Numbered from the stretch's first letter, positions 50,061 to 58,423 are shown. The stretch is 64,000 bases of DNA from Alphaproteobacteria bacterium (GCA_028706255.1 JAQWBS010000002.1:1-64000), one strand, 5' to 3'. A program made the numbers and translations. Notes: generated by a model not told the origin, from the letters alone.

Positions 50061-51220
50061 ACCACTTTCTCCCATCTTTTAATAAAAAAATCTGCCAATC
50101 CCTGATTGCACGCAAAATCCCAAAACTTTTTTGCCAACCACTTTTTCTCAACCATCCTACCGATAAGCTCTTTTCTCACCCATGTTTCAAACCCATTAAT
50201 CAAAAAATCAGGTGCTTGAGCATAAGGAACAAAGGTTGGGTCAAAAAAATCAACCTTGAAGCTCTCATCAATCAGAACTCTCTCAGTTTCATGTGGCCAA
50301 CCTCGGACAGGAACAGTCTTTGCCGAGAATTTACTATTTACTGCGGCACTACCTTCATCCCCATTCCGAACTTCCCTCTTCCGCACTTCCTTACTGCCTT
50401 TTACTGCCTTACTTCCCCCAAGATGAGCCGAAGGCTCGTCTTGCCCCTTACTTCCTCTTACTGCCTTACTCTCCTCCCCTGTTTTAGGGGAGGCCGGGAG
50501 GGGTTTAGACTTCCCTTTCTTGCCACAATCTCTGGAGTTACTACCCGACAAACCGCTTGTCGGGACACTCGAACCAGACTTATCCTCTATTTCGCTGTGG
50601 ATAAAACGTTTTCCCCCACACCCCCTTTCCTCAGTAACCACTGTTATTAATTCTTCAGAATTAGTAACAGTAACCAGTAATCCAGTCAGCGATTGCTCAC
50701 TTTCGCTGGACGACCTTATTTCTTCTTGCTCACCGCCGAACGTCGTCATTGATTTCGTCTTTTCATCGCCAAAATTTTTTTGCTTTTCGTCGTGACGAAT
50801 TGAACCATTTTTTGCAATTTCAGGAGATTTATCCACAAACTCTTCTTGCTTTTTAGCTTCTTCTTGGGCTTCTAAAAGTTTTTTTGCGGCGTATCTTTCT
50901 CGACGAAGACGGTTTTTTTCTTCCCTTTCTCTGCGTTGCTCAGCCCCAGCCAACGCATTTTGTTGATTAGCAAAGCTTCTCGCCCAATAATTAGAATTAT
51001 ACTCCGTAAGAACCTTCTGAACCATTTTGAAGGCAACACGGGCTTCTAAAGAAAGATATGAGGTGTCAAATCCATCACCTGTGCGGTGGATGTCCCAATA
51101 CATCGCATAATCATCAACAGCATAAAAAACCTCAAGAATAACCTCTGCCGAAAACTCCCCTTCAAGAGCTTCTCGAACAGCTCTCGGCTGCATATATGCC
51201 TCTCTTATCCCTTCCGCCAT
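50057..51220 (-). CDS. Replisome-organiser-like phage protein with long hairpin-rich linker
   Basis: EVFYAVDDYAMYWDIHRTGDGFDTSYLSLEARVAFKMVQ; conserved C-terminal domain; low-complexity linker. Confidence 0.55.
   Translation of the reverse strand: MAEGIREAYMQPRAVREALEGEFSAEVILEVFYAVDDYAMYWDIHRTGDGFDTSYLSLEARVAFKMVQKVLTEYNSNYWARSFANQQNALAGAEQRREREEKNRLRRERYAAKKLLEAQEEAKKQEEFVDKSPEIAKNGSIRHDEKQKNFGDEKTKSMTTFGGEQEEIRSSSESEQSLTGLLVTVTNSEELITVVTEERGCGGKRFIHSEIEDKSGSSVPTSGLSGSNSRDCGKKGKSKPLPASPKTGEESKAVRGSKGQDEPSAHLGGSKAVKGSKEVRKREVRNGDEGSAAVNSKFSAKTVPVRGWPHETERVLIDESFKVDFFDPTFVPYAQAPDFLINGFETWVRKELIGRMVEKKWLAKKFWDFACNQGLADFFIKRWEKVV
50330..50660. repeat. Cluster of palindromes and short direct repeats inside a CDS
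   Basis: aagatgagccgaaggctcgtctt; ctcccctgttttaggggag; cccgacaaaccgcttgtcggg; repeated cttactgcctta. Confidence 0.7.
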
Positions 51221-51231
51221 AATCTTTTCCC

Positions 51232-53310
51232 CTATGCTACAAGCCTTCTTGCAATCATTTCGACAATTTTTACTGTTACAGCATTACCTAGAGCTTTATA
51301 TCTAGCACTATCAGCCATTCTTTTTATATTTCCCCTCCGATATGAGACCTCAATATCTGTCCAACCATCAGGGAAGCCTTGCAATCTTTCACATTCAACT
51401 GGTGTCAAACGACGAATATGAACGCCATCAAACCAAGACAAGCCTTGACTTTGAGTTGTTATTGTATTGAAATTTTTATCCATTAGGCGACCACGACGAG
51501 TTGATGAATTAGGTTGTGTCAAATCAACACCGCAATTTGCCTGAATTTCAGCAAATCTATTTGTAGTAAGAAAATTGTTTGTCTCAAAACTACTCTGAGT
51601 AATTGTTGGACATTTGTTGATTTCTCTATAACCCCCGGCATTGTTTCCTCGAGGAACAACATATAAACCTGTTTTAGCTCCTTGACCTCCACCCTGGGCA
51701 GAAAGGCAAACACTATTTCCTTGAATAGTGTTTATTCTTTGCCCTTGAGGGTTTGATTTTGTTTTTTCCTTGAATTGATTTTCAACAACATACGACCCTC
51801 CTGCTTGTCCTTCAAAATATCTTGTTGTAAGGCAATTAATTGATTTTCTTTGTATCCTAGAAGCTTCGAAGTCACTTTCTGTGAAAGGAAATACTTTTGG
51901 TCTGGATTCTCCTCTAAGATGTCCGATAAAGTATATCCGCTCTCTATTTTGGGGTAATACCCAGCTAGTATTGACAAGTTGCCATTCGCAGTCATAAAGC
52001 CCAATGTCGGCAATTTCTCGCAAACATCTTTCAAAGTCCTTCCCCCCCCCATTTGTGAGCAAACCTTTGACATTTTCAAAGATAAAATATTTAGGCTTAA
52101 GTTCTCTAACAAGCCGCATCGCTTCATAGAAGAGACCACTCCTTGAGCCGTCAAGACCTCGTCCTTTTCCAGCGATTGATAAATCTTGGCAAGGAAATCC
52201 GAAAGTGATGAGATCGATTTTTCCGAATTGTGAAACATTTCTAATTGTGCTGACATCTCCTACTCCTATTGCATTTGGAAAATGTTCTTGATAAATAGAG
52301 ATTGCATTTTTATCAATCTCACTAAAAAAATGATTTTCAATTTTAATTCCAGCATCTTCAATGCGTTTTTTTGCAATGTTCACATATTCAGGATTAAGCT
52401 CTATTAAGATTGAATTTCTTTGATGTTGTTCCGAAACAAGAGCCGTTGTTCCAGCTCCACTAAATGGGTCAAGAACAATGCCACCTTCTGGACAACCAGA
52501 TAATATGCAAGGTCTAATCAAGTTTGGTGGAAATGTCGCAAAATGTGCTTCTCTAAAACCTTTTGTGGGAACTTTCCAAACAGTCCTTCTGTTTCTTTTC
52601 AAAAGCTTCATAGGTTCATTTCCAACACTGTCTGATTTTATCTCTGCAGAGTTATCAATATTATTGCCACAATAAGCTCCACCGCCACGAAAAGTCTTTC
52701 TTCTGCCCTTGTTCATCGTTTTAGCCCCTTTGCTTCCACGAGGTGGATTTGGGTCGCCATTCACAGTATCTTCTTTAACTGCTTCCATATCAAAGAAATA
52801 TTTTGGCGATTTAGTCAGGAAAAATATATATTCATGAGATTTTGCAAATCTGTCTGAAACACTTTCAGGCATAGCGTTTGGCTTATCCCAAATAATATCA
52901 TTTCGAAGCCACCAGCCATCAGCTTGTAATGCGATTGCCAACATCCAAGACATTGGACACAAATCTTTCGGCTTGAACATCTCACAAACTGTTGATGAAG
53001 GTTTGTCCGTAAACTTACGATCATCATTAACGATGTCTTTTGCTTTACGGCCATTGACAGATGAAGCATAACAATCACCATAATTGACAAAGAGCGTTCC
53101 TGTTGGCTTCAAAACTCTTTTAACTTCTCGAAAAACATTAACAAGAACTTCAATATGCTCTTGTGGAGTTGCTTCAAGCCCAATTTGCCCAACAACACCA
53201 TAGTTTCTTTGATTCCAATATGGCGGAGAAGTCACAACACAATCAACACTGTCATTTGCAAGCTCCCGCAAACCTTTCAAAACATCTCCAACCAAGAATT
53301 TAACTGACAT
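51232..53310 (-). CDS. Fused DNA methyltransferases: amino-MTase (N4C/N6A) + C5-cytosine MTase
   Basis: N-term DCVVTSPPYWNQRNYG and LDPFSGAGTTALVSEQ; C-term LITFGFPCQDLSIAGKGRGLDGSRSGLFYEAMRLV..FENVKGLL and GNAVTVKIVEMIA. Confidence 0.93.
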   Translation of the reverse strand: MSVKFLVGDVLKGLRELANDSVDCVVTSPPYWNQRNYGVVGQIGLEATPQEHIEVLVNVFREVKRVLKPTGTLFVNYGDCYASSVNGRKAKDIVNDDRKFTDKPSSTVCEMFKPKDLCPMSWMLAIALQADGWWLRNDIIWDKPNAMPESVSDRFAKSHEYIFFLTKSPKYFFDMEAVKEDTVNGDPNPPRGSKGAKTMNKGRRKTFRGGGAYCGNNIDNSAEIKSDSVGNEPMKLLKRNRRTVWKVPTKGFREAHFATFPPNLIRPCILSGCPEGGIVLDPFSGAGTTALVSEQHQRNSILIELNPEYVNIAKKRIEDAGIKIENHFFSEIDKNAISIYQEHFPNAIGVGDVSTIRNVSQFGKIDLITFGFPCQDLSIAGKGRGLDGSRSGLFYEAMRLVRELKPKYFIFENVKGLLTNGGGKDFERCLREIADIGLYDCEWQLVNTSWVLPQNRERIYFIGHLRGESRPKVFPFTESDFEASRIQRKSINCLTTRYFEGQAGGSYVVENQFKEKTKSNPQGQRINTIQGNSVCLSAQGGGQGAKTGLYVVPRGNNAGGYREINKCPTITQSSFETNNFLTTNRFAEIQANCGVDLTQPNSSTRRGRLMDKNFNTITTQSQGLSWFDGVHIRRLTPVECERLQGFPDGWTDIEVSYRRGNIKRMADSARYKALGNAVTVKIVEMIARRLVA

Positions 53311-53334
53311 TCTAAACCCCTATAATAAATAAAA

Positions 53335-53474
53335 TGGCTGGCAAGGATTCGAACCTTGCATTTGTTTTTAACACCTAGTGCCACAGGTCTCGCACCCTAA
53401 GGCTCAGCCTTTCGCAGTACCTCTCAAAACAAACCTACTTCTACTTCGTGCGTCTACCCATTCCGCCACAGCCA
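53335..53474 (-). tRNA. tRNA-like element (Leu-like D arm, canonical T arm) with large nonstandard insert
   Basis: TGGCTG-TG-GCGGAATGGGTAGACGC ... GCAAGGTTCGAATCCTTGC-CAGCCA; no recognisable 7-nt anticodon loop, no CCA. Confidence 0.5.
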
Positions 53475-53479
53475 ATAAA

Positions 53480-53686
53480 CTACTTTCCTAAATTTTTAAT
53501 TTTCATTTTGAAATGCCAAAAAAGAATATATCCCTTGGCGCACATCCTTTGAAAAAAGGAAGAAAGGTCAAAACTCCTGATGTTTTTCGCACGCAAAATC
53601 CCATCATCAGAAACACTCAAAATTGTGATAAAACATCTCGTCTGATGCTCTGCACCTTTCCCAACCATCAACTGTTCATCTGCCAT
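53480..53686 (-). CDS. Small phage protein, unknown
   Basis: 68-aa ORF MADEQLMVGKGAEHQTRCFITILSVSDDG.., in line with neighbours. Confidence 0.4.
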   Translation of the reverse strand: MADEQLMVGKGAEHQTRCFITILSVSDDGILRAKNIRSFDLSSFFQRMCAKGYILFWHFKMKIKNLGK

Positions 53687-53697
53687 TACTGTATCCT

Positions 53698-54279
53698 TTA
53701 TATGTCTAAAGCTTTGCGATACGTTTCGAGCAAGAACTCTTCTTCATCTCTGTCTGCTGCATTCATCTTTCTGAGTTTCAAAATCATACGCATAATTTTC
53801 ACATCAAACCCAGCAGATTTTGCTTCTGCAAAAATATCTCTCACGTCAGAGCTGATAGCTTTCTTTTCTTCTTCAAGTCTTTCAACTCGTTCAATCAAAG
53901 ATTTCAATTTATCAACGGCAATTCCACCAACAACATTATTAGTTTTATCAGCTTCTTTCATAACGGGGAGTTCTGGTTCAGATTCTATTTTTTTCTGCTG
54001 TTTTTTATATTCATTGCGAATATATTTTCCTAAATAAGGGTTTTCATCAATCGCTTCCTGAATCTCTTCAGGTAATTTTTCTTCTTTATAAATAATTTCT
54101 CTTCTTCCTAAATGGTCAGCAGCAGAAACAACTCTTTCCGCTTCCATTCTGTCAATGATTGACGCTGCTCGATTATAACCAATTCGAAGCTGGCGTTGAA
54201 TAAACCCAATAGAAGGATTTTTTTCACTAATAACCAGATTGAAAGCTTCTTGGTATAGTTCATCAAAACCTTTATCCAT
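53698..54279 (-). CDS. FtsK gamma-like winged helix fused to DUF2312/GapR domain
   Basis: ELYQEAFNLVISEKNPSIGFIQRQLRIGYNRAASIIDRMEAERVV + IERVERLEEEKKAISSDVRDIFAEAKSAGFDVKIMRMILKLRKM. Confidence 0.88.
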   Translation of the reverse strand: MDKGFDELYQEAFNLVISEKNPSIGFIQRQLRIGYNRAASIIDRMEAERVVSAADHLGRREIIYKEEKLPEEIQEAIDENPYLGKYIRNEYKKQQKKIESEPELPVMKEADKTNNVVGGIAVDKLKSLIERVERLEEEKKAISSDVRDIFAEAKSAGFDVKIMRMILKLRKMNAADRDEEEFLLETYRKALDI

Positions 54280-54341
54280 AATCTTTTCCTTTAATATAAA
54301 AAATGGCAGCCCATAAAATATGAGCCACCATTAAGAGTGAT

Positions 54342-54578
54342 TTAACAAAATGTTGTAGGTTGAGCCACAGCTCTATTTGCCCACATCAAAGCCGTTTGTG
54401 CTTCTGTTTTCGCAATTGAAAGAGAACGCTTATCAACATCTTCTCTTTCAAAAAGTTCATCAAACAAAGCACCAAGTTCATTTCCCTTTGCCTTAATTTC
54501 ATTCATCAAAGCTTTTTGTTCATCTGACAAAGGTTTATAGCCGGTAATTTTTGTTTCTTCTGGCATCTTTTTCTCCAT
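54342..54578 (-). CDS. Acb2/Tad1-like (DUF7681-like) small protein, candidate cyclic-nucleotide sponge
   Basis: GYKPLSDEQKALMNEIKAKGNELGALFDELFEREDVDKRSLSIAKTEAQTALMWANRAVAQPTTF; (R)SL(S/A)I(A)KTxxQxxxMWANRAVAxP signature. Confidence 0.7.
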   Translation of the reverse strand: MEKKMPEETKITGYKPLSDEQKALMNEIKAKGNELGALFDELFEREDVDKRSLSIAKTEAQTALMWANRAVAQPTTFC

Positions 54579-54589
54579 AAATTAAAATT

Positions 54590-54890
54590 AAAAAGGTGGG
54601 TGTTTTAACGTGCCACCCCCACGGAGCATTTGACCTTGCACAAGAAGTGGGAAATCTTATGTGATACACCACCATTTTCCTCGCTCAGTTGATCTCGTTC
54701 AACCCAGTGTATTAAAACGTCCTTCATGTTGAAGAATAGTCAGGTCTATTGGGCGACCACTCCCATAAGTAAATGTGGCTCTGTTCTTTCCTCAAATGCT
54801 CAAAAGAGTTTTAACCTTTAGCAGAACAGATTTTGTTTTTGAAAGGAGCAAGGACGATAAGCCACTCTCACGCCCCTTGTTCAGATATAA
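54590..54890 (-). ncRNA. Structured leader/noncoding RNA ending in a terminator
   Basis: TCTGTTCT/AGAACAGA and GTTGAacgagaTCAAC hairpins; 3' hairpin GGGTGgcacgttaaaaCACCC-ACCTTTTTAA. Confidence 0.5.
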
Positions 54891-55064
54891 CTATGCAACA
54901 ATGTTATCTGGACCATTGCCAGAGCCATTGTCATTTGCTGGCACAATAAACCCGAATTTAACCAACTTATTAAGTTCGCTTCCCAAATACTGGGCTTGCC
55001 TCAAAATTCCCTCGGTAGAAACTTTCTTAATGGGAATCACTAATGTTAAATTATTTGAACTCAT
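54891..55064 (-). CDS. Small phage protein (57 aa), unknown
   Basis: Manual: MSSNNLTLVIPIKKVSTEGILRQAQYLGSELNKLVKFGLIVPANDNGSGNGPDNIVA*, SD aaggaaat upstream. Confidence 0.6.
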   Translation of the reverse strand: MSSNNLTLVIPIKKVSTEGILRQAQYLGSELNKLVKFGFIVPANDNGSGNGPDNIVA

Positions 55065-55150
55065 TTCCTTTTCCTTTTTTTTATAGTTTGACTCTTTTAT
55101 TATTCACCACCTATAATTGCTTTACTTAGATACGAAAGGGGGTGATAAGT

Positions 55151-55303
55151 GTGAGTGAAACAAACAAATATGACCTGATGATTACTTTGATTAATAGGTC
55201 CCCAAATCCAATGTATTCAGAGAATACTGATGAAATTAAGGAAGCTTACAAAAAACTAATCAAAGTTATGAAAGATGAAAACATCTGGTCTCAACAAGAT
55301 TAA
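55151..55303 (+). CDS. Small protein (50 aa, GTG start), opposite to surrounding operon
   Basis: Manual: MSETNKYDLMITLINRSPNPMYSENTDEIKEAYKKLIKVMKDENIWSQQD*; SD aaagggggt. Confidence 0.55.
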   Translation: MSETNKYDLMITLINRSPNPMYSENTDEIKEAYKKLIKVMKDENIWSQQD

Positions 55304-55307
55304 TATC

Positions 55308-55451
55308 TCAAGCTTTAGAGGGTGTTGGCGCATCCTCTAATTCTTTTCCCCAAATATAATTTTCAAGTTCCCTAAGCTCTCTAACAGAGAGCTGGTTAGA
55401 ACGTTGTAGATTCAAAATTACCAATTCTTTTCTTATTTCTCTTTCATCCAT
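55308..55451 (-). CDS. Small phage protein (47 aa)
   Basis: MDEREIRKELVILNLQRSNQLSVRELRELENYIWGKELEDAPTPSKA. Confidence 0.5.
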   Translation of the reverse strand: MDEREIRKELVILNLQRSNQLSVRELRELENYIWGKELEDAPTPSKA

Positions 55452-55560
55452 TTCTTTTTCCTTCTTCATAAAGTTCAAAAAGCTTTTCAATTTTTGCCAT
55501 CGCCATACAAACGAAAAGAAACAAAAGAAAAACTACTAATAAAAATTGCCCGATTGTCAT
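55444..55560 (-). CDS. Tiny TM peptide (38 aa)
   Basis: MTIGQFLLVVFLLFLFVCMAMAKIEKLFELYEEGKRNG. Confidence 0.4.
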   Translation of the reverse strand: MTIGQFLLVVFLLFLFVCMAMAKIEKLFELYEEGKRNG

Positions 55561-55645
55561 ATTTTCACCCTAAAACTTACTAATATTACGAATAAGCCAA
55601 ATAAATTTCATCGCTTGCCAAACAAACAAAAAGGCGAGAATTGCT

Positions 55646-55855
55646 TTAATCATCAGCATTTCCATCGCCTTTCGTTTCATAATCACGCATAAAATCAATA
55701 ACTCTCGTTTGAGTTTCTTCTCTGCACTCTCTTCCTTTATATACCGTAAACACAAAATTAGGTTCACGAAGAGCTTTAACACCCAACGTTGTTGGTGACA
55801 TTCCTGTTCGTGTCAAAAAATCTTTTATTTTTTCTAAAAACTCTTGCTTTTTCAT
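55646..55855 (-). CDS. Cro-like regulator
   Basis: FLTRTGMSPTTLGVKALREPNFVFTVYKGRECREETQTRVIDFMRDY; divergent from CI. Confidence 0.75.
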   Translation of the reverse strand: MKKQEFLEKIKDFLTRTGMSPTTLGVKALREPNFVFTVYKGRECREETQTRVIDFMRDYETKGDGNADD

Positions 55856-55869
55856 TTTGCCTTACCTCC

Positions 55870-55975
55870 TAAATAAGATTATTATAAGATAAATCTTAGA
55901 TAGTCAATAATAAAAATCTTATTTGCATAATAAGATTTTTCGTATATAATCTTAGACAAATGAAAAAAGGTAATA
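55870..55975. promoter_or_regulatory. CI/Cro operator region
   Basis: AAGAT-AA-ATCTT (55886-55897) and AAAATCTTAT-N7-ATAAGATTTT palindromes between cro and cI. Confidence 0.8.
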
Positions 55976-55978
55976 AAA

Positions 55979-56656
55979 ATGAATAAAACAGAAGAAATAA
56001 GACAAAAAATTGACGTCTTAATAAAAGAAAAAAATCTTAGTTATGTGGAAATCTCTCGCTCACTAGGAAAAAATGACGCATACATCCAACAATACATCAA
56101 AGGAAAACCTCTTAGACTGCCTGAAGATACAAGAAAAGGACTTGCAATCATTCTAGGTGTTTCTGAGCAGCTATTAACTGATAAAGATCTTGGCAATATT
56201 GTCACACCAATCCTAAAAAGAAACAATCCAGATGGAATGGCAGAAATTGACATTATTGATGCTGTTGCTTGCTGCGGAAGTGGCATAGATAATTGCGATG
56301 AGCAAATCATTGGAAAATATCTCATTTCTCAAAAAGATTTAATGTCTATCACATTTGCTCCAGCATCCTCTGTCAAAATGCTTAGAGTTGAAGGCGATTC
56401 TATGATGCCAACACTCACTGCTGGCGATATGGTTCTTGTTGACACAACGCATTGCTATCCAACTGGAGATGGTTTATATGTGTTGCTTGTTGGTGAACGT
56501 TTAATGGTCAAGAGAATCCAGATTAATCCTATCAATAATTCTGTCAGAATAAAATCAGATAATCCAGAATATGCTGTCATCAATCATGATGACTACAAAG
56601 AAACCAAAACAATCGGTGAAGTCATCTTCATCTATAAAGTCCAAAAAGTGAGATAG
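55979..56656 (+). CDS. CI-type repressor, XRE HTH + S24 peptidase
   Basis: YVEISRSLGKNDAYIQQYIKGKPLRLPEDTRKGLA + VEGDSMMPTLTAGDMVLVDT..RLMVKRIQ. Confidence 0.93.
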   Translation: MNKTEEIRQKIDVLIKEKNLSYVEISRSLGKNDAYIQQYIKGKPLRLPEDTRKGLAIILGVSEQLLTDKDLGNIVTPILKRNNPDGMAEIDIIDAVACCGSGIDNCDEQIIGKYLISQKDLMSITFAPASSVKMLRVEGDSMMPTLTAGDMVLVDTTHCYPTGDGLYVLLVGERLMVKRIQINPINNSVRIKSDNPEYAVINHDDYKETKTIGEVIFIYKVQKVR

Positions 56657-56705
56657 AAAAGAACTGTAGAAAAATAATGTAATTTTCAAAGTGTTAGGAT
56701 AGTCA

Positions 56706-57521
56706 ATGTCAGAAAATAAAACTATAAAACTTCAACTATTAAAGAGAATAAATCTAGATTATAGATCTATAAACCATTTAATATCTCTTGATAATGAATT
56801 ACAAAAAATGATGCTTACAAATATAGAAATAGACATTACAAAAACATCTTTTTTTGAAGCATCACTATGCTCAATCTTTTCTGCAATATTAAGACGATCT
56901 ATTGAAAAAAACGGACTAAATATTTCATTTAGACATAACAATAATAATGTAATGAAATTATTAAATAAAAATGGTTTTTTTGGAAAAGTTCAAGATGTTA
57001 ATGGAACAATAATACCACTAAAGAAATTTGATAAAAATGAGAATGAAAATTTCCTTAAATATGTATCAGAACACTTAAAAGCGGAAACAAATAAATTTCC
57101 TTTTACCAAAGATATAGCAGATGAAATAAGGATAAATTTAGGTGAGATATTCTCTAACTGTGAAATACACACTCAAACAAAGCAAGTTTATACATGTGGT
57201 CAACTATTTCCAAATGTTCACGAATTTTCATTCTCGTTGACAGATACAGGAGAAGGAATTCCAAATCTAGTCTCTCAAAAAAAAGGCATAGAAGACCCTA
57301 TAGAAGCGATTAAATGGGCATTAGATAAAGGTAACACAACAAAAACCGATAACATTGGTGGACTTGGATTGAAAAGATTGAAAGACAGTATCCTAAAAAG
57401 AAATGGAACATTAATAATAATTTCTAACAATGTATATTATGATGCTATAAATGATCTGGCAGAGAAATTTTCATTTGACTTTGAAGGAACTTGTGTGATA
57501 ATTAAGCTACAGTACAGTTAA
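56706..57521 (+). CDS. GHKL ATPase-domain protein with STAS-like N-terminus
   Basis: EIRINLGEIFSNCEIHTQTK (N box), LTDTGEGIPNLV, GGLGLKRLKDSILKRNGTLIIIS. Confidence 0.85.
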   Translation: MSENKTIKLQLLKRINLDYRSINHLISLDNELQKMMLTNIEIDITKTSFFEASLCSIFSAILRRSIEKNGLNISFRHNNNNVMKLLNKNGFFGKVQDVNGTIIPLKKFDKNENENFLKYVSEHLKAETNKFPFTKDIADEIRINLGEIFSNCEIHTQTKQVYTCGQLFPNVHEFSFSLTDTGEGIPNLVSQKKGIEDPIEAIKWALDKGNTTKTDNIGGLGLKRLKDSILKRNGTLIIISNNVYYDAINDLAEKFSFDFEGTCVIIKLQYS

Positions 57522-57534
57522 AGGAATTAAAGCA

Positions 57535-57843
57535 ATGGATATATATACACTTAAAGTAAAAGAGATTATTGACTCTGAGTTTGCTGTATCAGCAGACAGA
57601 GCAAATAAAGTGTACAATCTTATCAGTAATGCAATAAAAGAAAAAAAGAGAATAAATGTTTCATTTAAGGACATAGAAGTTTTAATAACTGCTTTCCTAA
57701 ATATAATATATGGAGATTTATATAGAGATTTTAAAGAAGAAGAAATTGAAAATTATGTTTCCTTTATCGACTTGACTAATGATTGGGAAGAATTAATTCC
57801 GCTAATAAAACAAAGAGCATTAGAGTTCTATAAAAAAAGATAA
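57535..57843 (+). CDS. DUF4325 / STAS-like domain protein
   Basis: Short STAS-like ORF: RINVSFKDIEVLITAFLNIIYGDLYRDF..YVSFIDLTNDW; 13-nt gap from GHKL gene. Confidence 0.75.
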   Translation: MDIYTLKVKEIIDSEFAVSADRANKVYNLISNAIKEKKRINVSFKDIEVLITAFLNIIYGDLYRDFKEEEIENYVSFIDLTNDWEELIPLIKQRALEFYKKR

Positions 57844-57849
57844 TTTATT

Positions 57850-58404
57850 ATGTCAACATATACGCTAGAATCCCTACCCAAAGAAAAGAATAAGTTTATA
57901 CTTGATACCAATATCTTAATATACTTACACGGAGTATATGCGCAAAGTGATTCTAATAAAAAAAATATGGATATTTATTCTAATATTGTTGAAAACTTAA
58001 TAAAAAGAAAAGCAGAAATACTGTTGGATGTAATTGTATTAAATGAATTTATAAACATATATATCAATCATAAAATAACAGAATACTGTATAAACAACCT
58101 TCTTTCAAATGATTCTTTCACAAATAAACACACAAAGAGAAACTGCCCTGCATATAAAGAAGCATTAAAAGAAATAAAAGTAACAATAAAAAACATAGAA
58201 TCTGCCTATAATATAAAATGGATAAAAGAAGGGTACGATTTTATAAGCAATGTATCCTCATCAAATCTTGAAGAAAAATTAGAATACATGGAGTTTAGTG
58301 ACTATACACTAAGCAAATTGGCTGAAAAAGAAGATGCTATACTGGTTACTAACGATTTTGATCTAATAAGATGCCCTAGAATAAACAAACTAGTTGCTTC
58401 TTAA
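57850..58404 (+). CDS. PIN-domain ribonuclease-like protein
   Basis: FILDTNILIYLHG ... VIVLNEFINIYI ... SDYTLSKLAEKEDAILVTNDFDL acidic residues of PIN fold. Confidence 0.85.
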   Translation: MSTYTLESLPKEKNKFILDTNILIYLHGVYAQSDSNKKNMDIYSNIVENLIKRKAEILLDVIVLNEFINIYINHKITEYCINNLLSNDSFTNKHTKRNCPAYKEALKEIKVTIKNIESAYNIKWIKEGYDFISNVSSSNLEEKLEYMEFSDYTLSKLAEKEDAILVTNDFDLIRCPRINKLVAS

Positions 58405-58423
58405 AATCTCACAAGTTTCCAAA

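Noticed and set aside
50330-50600. CRISPR-like array of short repeats
   Set aside because: Repeats are short, irregular, palindromic and in frame in a CDS; no constant repeat/spacer length and no cas genes.
50216-50650. 144-aa plus-strand ORF over the hairpin-rich linker
   Set aside because: Arises from the palindromic low-complexity region; the minus frame has conserved domains on both sides.
53513-54037. 174-aa plus-strand ORF antisense to the FtsK-gamma/GapR gene
   Set aside because: Ser/Phe-rich shadow translation opposite a clear two-domain protein.
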